Shown here one piece after another: positions 44,476-49,378 of a stretch of 49,378 bases of DNA. The notes under the pieces were generated by a model that saw only the letters and a list, made by a program, of their open reading frames with translations, ran no database searches and was not told the DNA's origin. Position numbers and translations under genes: made by a program. Each line of letters begins with the position of its first letter. The stretch's first letter is position 1. Source of the stretch: Candidatus Villigracilis proximus (GTDB lineage: Bacteria > Chloroflexota > Anaerolineae > Anaerolineales > Villigracilaceae); contig JADKBB010000027.1 of the NCBI GenBank assembly GCA_016715195.1, positions 1 to 49,378 of the forward strand, read 5' to 3'.

Positions 44476-46317
44476 GTGTCTCAACTAAGAAGCCCAATCA
44501 TCTGGCGGCTTACGATTTGGTTCTTGGTGCTATCACTGATTCCAATCGCGATTGTCGTTATGTTTATTCAAAGACAGGTACGTGACAATATCATCACGAC
44601 CCAACTGGAAATCATACGCGATCATGCTCACATATATTCAGCCCGCATGGAAATTGAACCTGATAAGGAACAAGCCTTTGCTGAAGACATGATGAATAAC
44701 ACAGCAAATGGCGATGCCTTCTTTCTTATTGCTGTAAACGGAACCTATCTGGCACATTCCAACCCTGAAAAAATTGGACGCTCAGCGCTGGAAGATTTTA
44801 ATTTTGACACTTTGCAAAAACTACTGGCAAGAGAAACCACAACAATTCTCGATAATGAAAATGGACTTTTAATTGGTTCCTACCGCACCACGCTCACCAA
44901 CCCGCTGGCGGTTTCTGTGGGGAACATCGAAGAAAACGGTGGCGCTCAATTCTTTGGACCAGAAACATCCTGCTGCAATTATTTTTCGCTTACTTCTGGT
45001 GTGGATTGGCGCAGGCATGGCGGTACTTTCAATCCTCAGACCGCTGGTAAAACTTGCGAATTTCGCTACTGAAGTCAGCCAGGGAAACTTTAATGCAAAA
45101 TTTGATGACCGAAGACTAAGCGGTGAATTGGCAATGCTTTCCTCCAGCATAAAAAGCCTCACATCCAGCGCACAAAATTCAATTCTATCTTTGGAAAACC
45201 GTGTTGAAGATCGCACACGCGAACTTGAACACCGAAGCAGCCTGTTAAAAGCCGTAGCCGATGTAGGCAAGGCAATTACATCTTTTCGCAGCCTTTCAGA
45301 ACTTTTACAACAAACAACCTATCTGATCAATGAAAACTTTGGCTATTACCATGTAGGCATTTTTCTTCTGGATGAACACAAAGAGTACGCAATCTTAACC
45401 GCCACAAACAGCACAGGCGGTCTTCGTATGCTCGAAAATAATCATCAGCTTAAAGTTAGCGAAACCAGCATTGTAGGATACGCAACCCAAAACGCAAAAG
45501 CCCGCATTGCTCTGGATGTGGGCAAAGACGCTGTATACTTTGATAATCCAGATCTCCCAAATACCCGCTCAGAAATGGCACTCCCGCTTGTAGTAGGCGG
45601 ACAGATACTCGGCGCATTGGATGTACAAAGCACAGAATCCCAGGCTTTTTCCGAAGAAGATGTTGCCACTCTTCAAATTCTTGCCGAACAGCTTGCCGTG
45701 GCAATTCAAAATGCCAACTTACTTAATGAGACTGAAAAGGCGCTTGAAGCCGCCCGCACGGTCTATGGTGAAATCAGCCGTGACGCATGGATAAAATTCT
45801 TCGCAACCAACCCCGTGTTGGATACCTTGCCACACCACCCGGAACAATTCAAATGCACTCTGAAGTTCTGGAGACAAATCTTGCAAAAGCATTTGAAACT
45901 GGAGATGTAGTACTTGGAAGTGATAACCTCACAATCAGTGTCCCGATCAAAGTACGCGGTCAAACCATTGGAGCAATGCGCTTAAAGAAATCTGAAATTG
46001 CAGAAGCATGGACACAGGATGAAACCAATCTCGCGATCGCATTATCAGATCAACTGAGCGGCGCGTTGGAAAGCGCCCGTCTCTATCGCGAATCGCAGCA
46101 ACGCGCAGCGCGCGAATCATTGGTTTCAGATATTTCAGCGCGGATTAGCGCCGTATCTCATACAGATGCCATTCTACGGGAAACTGTTCAAGAACTTGGA
46201 CAAACTCTGGGTAAAGCCTCCGTCACCTTCCAATTGCTGGGTTCAGCCGATGGGCAGGCTAAAAACCAGGAAAAGAGAAGCGAATCATTAGATGGTACTG
46301 GAAAGGCAAAAAGGTAA
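44476..46317 (+). CDS. Cache-like/HAMP/GAF membrane receptor, no kinase (two indels)
   Basis: The product is 613 residues when joined. Starts at GTG 44476 (AAAGAGG upstream): first helix LTIWFLVLSLIPIAIVVMFI, outside sensor with DAFFLIAVNGTYLAHSNPE (Cache-like), second helix IIFRLLLVWIGAGMAVL, HAMP (RPLVKLANFATEVSQGNF), coiled coil, GAF (LLKAVADVGKAITSFRSL to VGGQILGALDVQSTESQAF), short GAF-like unit (GQTIGAMRLKKSEIAEAWT) and the shared tail (HTDAILRETVQELGQTLG). A spare G near 44938 and a missing T near 45798 shift the frame out and back, so the total stays a multiple of three. No kinase or other output domain is present. Confidence 0.75.
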
Positions 46318-46319
46318 GC

Positions 46320-47948
46320 ATGTTAAATCTGCGACCTGAAAATAAACAAGGCAATTCTTTCATACAACGCGCCGGGCAAACCTGGTTCAAGTTGATTGCC
46401 CCCCACCCATCCATAAAAGCGGTGGGAGAATATCGCCGCGCACAGTTACTCTCAATAATCACGCTGATAGAAAGCATCTCTTTCTTCGCAACCATTTTTT
46501 TTAACCCCAAAAGCGTTGGAGCATTTCTTGTCCTGAGCATCATAACCCTGACAGCCTATGTCCTCAGCAGAACAAAACACTATCGGATTGGAATTTACAT
46601 CTTCACATACGCCTTTACAGCGTTTGGTTTCTATAGAATATATCAAGGCACGCCAAACTCCATCGCTTCATCCATTGACACGACCGTACACATAGCGCTC
46701 GTGTTTTCAAGCGTACTGCTTTCGCAAAGAGGCTTTCTTACTCTGGTCTTACTTGCCACAATCGCATCATTCGCAGCGCCTTATTATTCAAACATACCCA
46801 CTCCTGAAATTGAAAATATTTTCCAGACAAGCGGTGTTGTCCTGGTGATTGGAGCGGTGTTGTATGGCATTCAAATTTTCCGCGCAAATTTGGACAAGGA
46901 ACAACTCAAAGAATTAACCAACACAAACCGCGAACTTGAAGATATCACAACAAATCTTGAACAACGCATCGGCGCGCGCACGACTGATTTGGAAAAAGCC
47001 AATCAACAGATTAAGGAAAGAGCCGCCCGGTTTCAAGTCATCTCGGATATTTCACAAGAAATATCCGCCAACGTGGAGCAGCAGCCCAAAGAGTTACTTA
47101 ATCGAATTGTCCGAACGATCAGCGACAAATTCAACTTTTATCATATTGGCATCTTTTTATTTGATGAAAACCGTGAATATGCCGTATTACGTGCCTTTTC
47201 ACTCGACACAGGCTCAGATGCGGTCTTCTTCAACAACCCCGACCTTCCAAAAACACGGTCCGAAATGGCGCTGCCCCTTAAATATGGCAGCAAAACCATT
47301 GGCGTACTCGATATACAAAGCACGCTCCCATCCGCATTCAACAATGAAGATGTAAACCTCTTAAGTGCGCTTGCAAATCAGATCGCCATCGTCATCAATA
47401 CAGTTCTCCCAACTGAACGGGCGGAGTACTCGCGCGTTTCAAAAAAAGCAACAGGCATCGAACAACTCGAAAAACAAAGTGGATATTCCTATCTGCCGGA
47501 CGGCACCATCTCGACGGCACGTACACTCAATAGCGCCACCCTCGACCAGGCACTCGCATCAGGCGAGACTGTGATATTGGCCCGGCCTTCGAAGGAGAAT
47601 CCCTCCACCCTGGCAGTTCCCGTAAAATTCCGCGAACAAATTATCGGATTTATACACGTGGAAGCATCAGAAGTGAACAGAAAATGGACAGAGGATGAAA
47701 TCTCGATTATTCAATCCATTTCAGACCGCGCCTCTTTGGCAATAGAAAACGCCCGCCTCTTTGAAGAAACGGAACGCCGCGCAGAACACGAACAACTTAT
47801 TGCCCAGGTCACATCGCGTATTGGCGCCTCCAACAATATGGACAGCATCCTGCAAACAACCATTCAGGAACTCGGCCGGGCGCTAGGCGCTTCACGCTCG
47901 TTTATCCAATTAGGCGCATCTCCTGACAGTGAAAATACAATTGAATAA
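46320..47948 (+). CDS. Multi-helix membrane GAF receptor, no kinase (intact)
   Basis: The product is 542 residues in one frame. About six membrane helices (~42-185: LLSIITLIESISFFATIFF, FLVLSIITLTAYVL, IGIYIFTYAFTAFGFY and others) form the sensor. A coiled coil (~190-235) leads to a GAF domain, a short GAF-like unit (LAVPVKFREQIIGFIHVEAS to ASLAIENARL) and the shared tail (NNMDSILQTTIQELGRALGA). The first GAF lacks ~35 residues between EYAVLRAFSLDTG and SDAVFFNNPDLPKTRSEMALPL, a part all relatives keep. It could be a natural deletion that disables ligand binding. It starts 2 bp after the previous gene; no output enzyme domain is present. Confidence 0.85.
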   Translation: MLNLRPENKQGNSFIQRAGQTWFKLIAPHPSIKAVGEYRRAQLLSIITLIESISFFATIFFNPKSVGAFLVLSIITLTAYVLSRTKHYRIGIYIFTYAFTAFGFYRIYQGTPNSIASSIDTTVHIALVFSSVLLSQRGFLTLVLLATIASFAAPYYSNIPTPEIENIFQTSGVVLVIGAVLYGIQIFRANLDKEQLKELTNTNRELEDITTNLEQRIGARTTDLEKANQQIKERAARFQVISDISQEISANVEQQPKELLNRIVRTISDKFNFYHIGIFLFDENREYAVLRAFSLDTGSDAVFFNNPDLPKTRSEMALPLKYGSKTIGVLDIQSTLPSAFNNEDVNLLSALANQIAIVINTVLPTERAEYSRVSKKATGIEQLEKQSGYSYLPDGTISTARTLNSATLDQALASGETVILARPSKENPSTLAVPVKFREQIIGFIHVEASEVNRKWTEDEISIIQSISDRASLAIENARLFEETERRAEHEQLIAQVTSRIGASNNMDSILQTTIQELGRALGASRSFIQLGASPDSENTIE

Positions 47949-47984
47949 AAAATCTCCCTTAATACTGCCATCGAAAAGGTTATT

Positions 47985-49378
47985 ATGAGTCAGAGTAGAT
48001 CAAAGCGAATACAAAATATTTCAGGCAAAAAAAACAACAACTTATCGCTGCAAACGCGATTGGTAATATTTATGTTGTTGATCGCTCTGATTCCCCTGGT
48101 CATCATTGCTGTTCGCGATACTATTCAAACACAACAGGCACTAACCAAAGGGGCTGAAATCTCCTTGAAAGCAGGAGCAACACAAACTGCAAACAGTCTC
48201 GATAACTTCATCCAAAACACATTGAGCACCGTTAGCTCGGAAGCGCAGCTTGCTGATTTTATAACCTATCTGACAGTGTCCCCAACCGTAAGGACGGGAA
48301 CAGTGATACAGGCGCGCACCCTGGACCTGTTGGAAAACCTAAGCAAGAAAGACAGCACCAACATTATCTCCTATGCCCTTGTGGACACAAATGGAAATGT
48401 TATCTTAGACAACGCCTCAGATATACTGCGCAACGAATCTACAGAACCGTACTTCTTGCCCGTACAATTTAGTGATAACCCGGTCGTTTCATATGTTACA
48501 TATGAAGAAGATAAAACAACCAGCATAACTTTTGCGAGCGCAGTTAAAAATATAAATGGCGGCTATATTGGAGTTCTGCGCGTAAAATATAGATCGGCTG
48601 TTTTACAGGATGTTATTACCAAAAGTATAGGTCCCTCCACAGACACACTGGTTTTGCTTCTCGACCAACTCAGCATTCGCCTTGCCGACAGCCAAAACCC
48701 GGAGCTTATCCAAAAATCCATTGTGCCTCTTAACCCAGTCGATTTTTCCATCGCTGTGAATAATCATCGTCTTCTAAACACCTCACCTGAAGAACAAGCT
48801 ACAAATTATACCGATTTTGAATTGGCGCTGGATAACGCAGTAAATCAACCTTTTTTTCAAGCCGACATTACACCCAATATCAATGGTGATGACACAATCG
48901 CAGTGGCATTCCTGCAGACTCAACCCTGGGTAATTGCCTACAGCCGTCCTACAACCATCTTTCTTGCCGATGTTCAGAGACAAATTCGCACAAATATTAT
49001 TTTTGTGCTTGGCACGTCAATTGTTGTAGCGCTCATCGCTGCCTTGATCGCAAACTCATTAACAAATCCAATCATCGCACTCAGCAAGGTCGCCAATTCA
49101 ATCTCACAAGGTGACTATAACGCCCGCGCCAACGTCAAGAATACAGATGAAATTGGTGTACTAGCTTTAGCGTTCAATTCAATGACAGATCAGCTTCAAT
49201 CTATACTCGTCGGACTTGAACAGCGTATTGATGAAAGAACCGCCGACCTCAAGAAAAGTACTCTCGAATTGGAAACAATTGCCGAAGTTGCGCGTGACAT
49301 TACCATCATCCGCGACTTAGCACGCTGCTCAATGTATCTGCCAACTTGATCCGTGAACGTTTTAATTATTACCATGTC
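47985..49378 (+). CDS. Cache-like/HAMP/GAF membrane receptor (partial at right edge, one indel)
   Basis: The product begins with helix LQTRLVIFMLLIALIPLVIIAV, an outside dCache-like domain (~50-335: YALVDTNGNVILDNASDIL, EPYFLPVQFSDNPVVSYV, ASAVKNINGGYIGVLRV), helix NIIFVLGTSIVVALIAALIA, HAMP (NPIIALSKVANSISQGDYNARA), then a coiled coil and the first helix of a GAF domain. As read it stops at 49347, but skipping one base near 49315 gives IRLSTLLNVSANLIRERFNYYHV, the usual GAF start, running off the window. So the gene continues. The kinase question for this last member is open because its C-terminus is outside. Confidence 0.8.

Noticed and set aside
1..49378. CRISPR array
   Set aside because: No regularly spaced direct repeats of 23-40 bp with unique spacers were seen; the GAC-rich repeats are 7-bp degenerate units.

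Overview
The window looks like a piece of a Chloroflexota genome, most likely Anaerolineae. Supporting signs are a membrane-anchored NBR1-type Ig-like protein, a TIR protein with a C-terminal extension I associate with Anaerolineae, a TIGR03663-type membrane protein ending in an NHL propeller, a type 2 isopentenyl-diphosphate isomerase beside a polyprenyl synthetase, and a long run of membrane-bound GAF receptors. This placement rests on family recognition, not on a database search.

Layout. 1-8 kb: the N-terminal half of an ABC exporter (cut by the left edge), a frameshifted TIR receptor, a lipoprotein intradiol dioxygenase, and a two-gene operon of a carnitine-acyltransferase-like protein and a PknB-type kinase. 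8-10.5 kb: a class IV aminotransferase, a Xer-like tyrosine recombinase with a dif-like 28-bp site beside its promoter, and a repeat-bearing non-coding stretch. 10.5-17.2 kb: a minus-strand glycerol-type cluster made of an APC permease, a glycerol-kinase-like enzyme, a GlpA-like dehydrogenase fused to an FAD/NAD oxidoreductase, and a ferredoxin. 17.4-36.4 kb: mostly plus-strand housekeeping genes: a radical SAM/HhH protein, a SET protein, tRNA-Leu, tig, clpP, DUF1028, two HAD phosphatases, rlmN, TIGR03663-NHL, sucCD, acpP, fni, a polyprenyl synthetase and tRNA-Gly. 36.4 kb to the end: two single-domain response regulators followed by six consecutive membrane-GAF receptor genes, none of which has a histidine kinase domain within the window. 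Gene direction switches from mainly minus to mainly plus near 17.3 kb.

Many genes are broken by single-base indels that, where I could reconstruct them, restore clean family-like reading frames. Several lie in short homopolymers. I read most of these as sequence or assembly errors in otherwise intact genes and give composite coordinates, but true pseudogenes cannot be excluded, especially at 41.7-44.5 kb.

The best candidates for something undescribed are the kinase-less GAF receptor array with its shared C-terminal tail, a 113-bp MITE-like element with a 12-bp target duplication, palindromic repeats translated inside the glycerol dehydrogenase fusion, the dif-like site abutting the recombinase promoter, and a recurring leaderless-promoter pattern.
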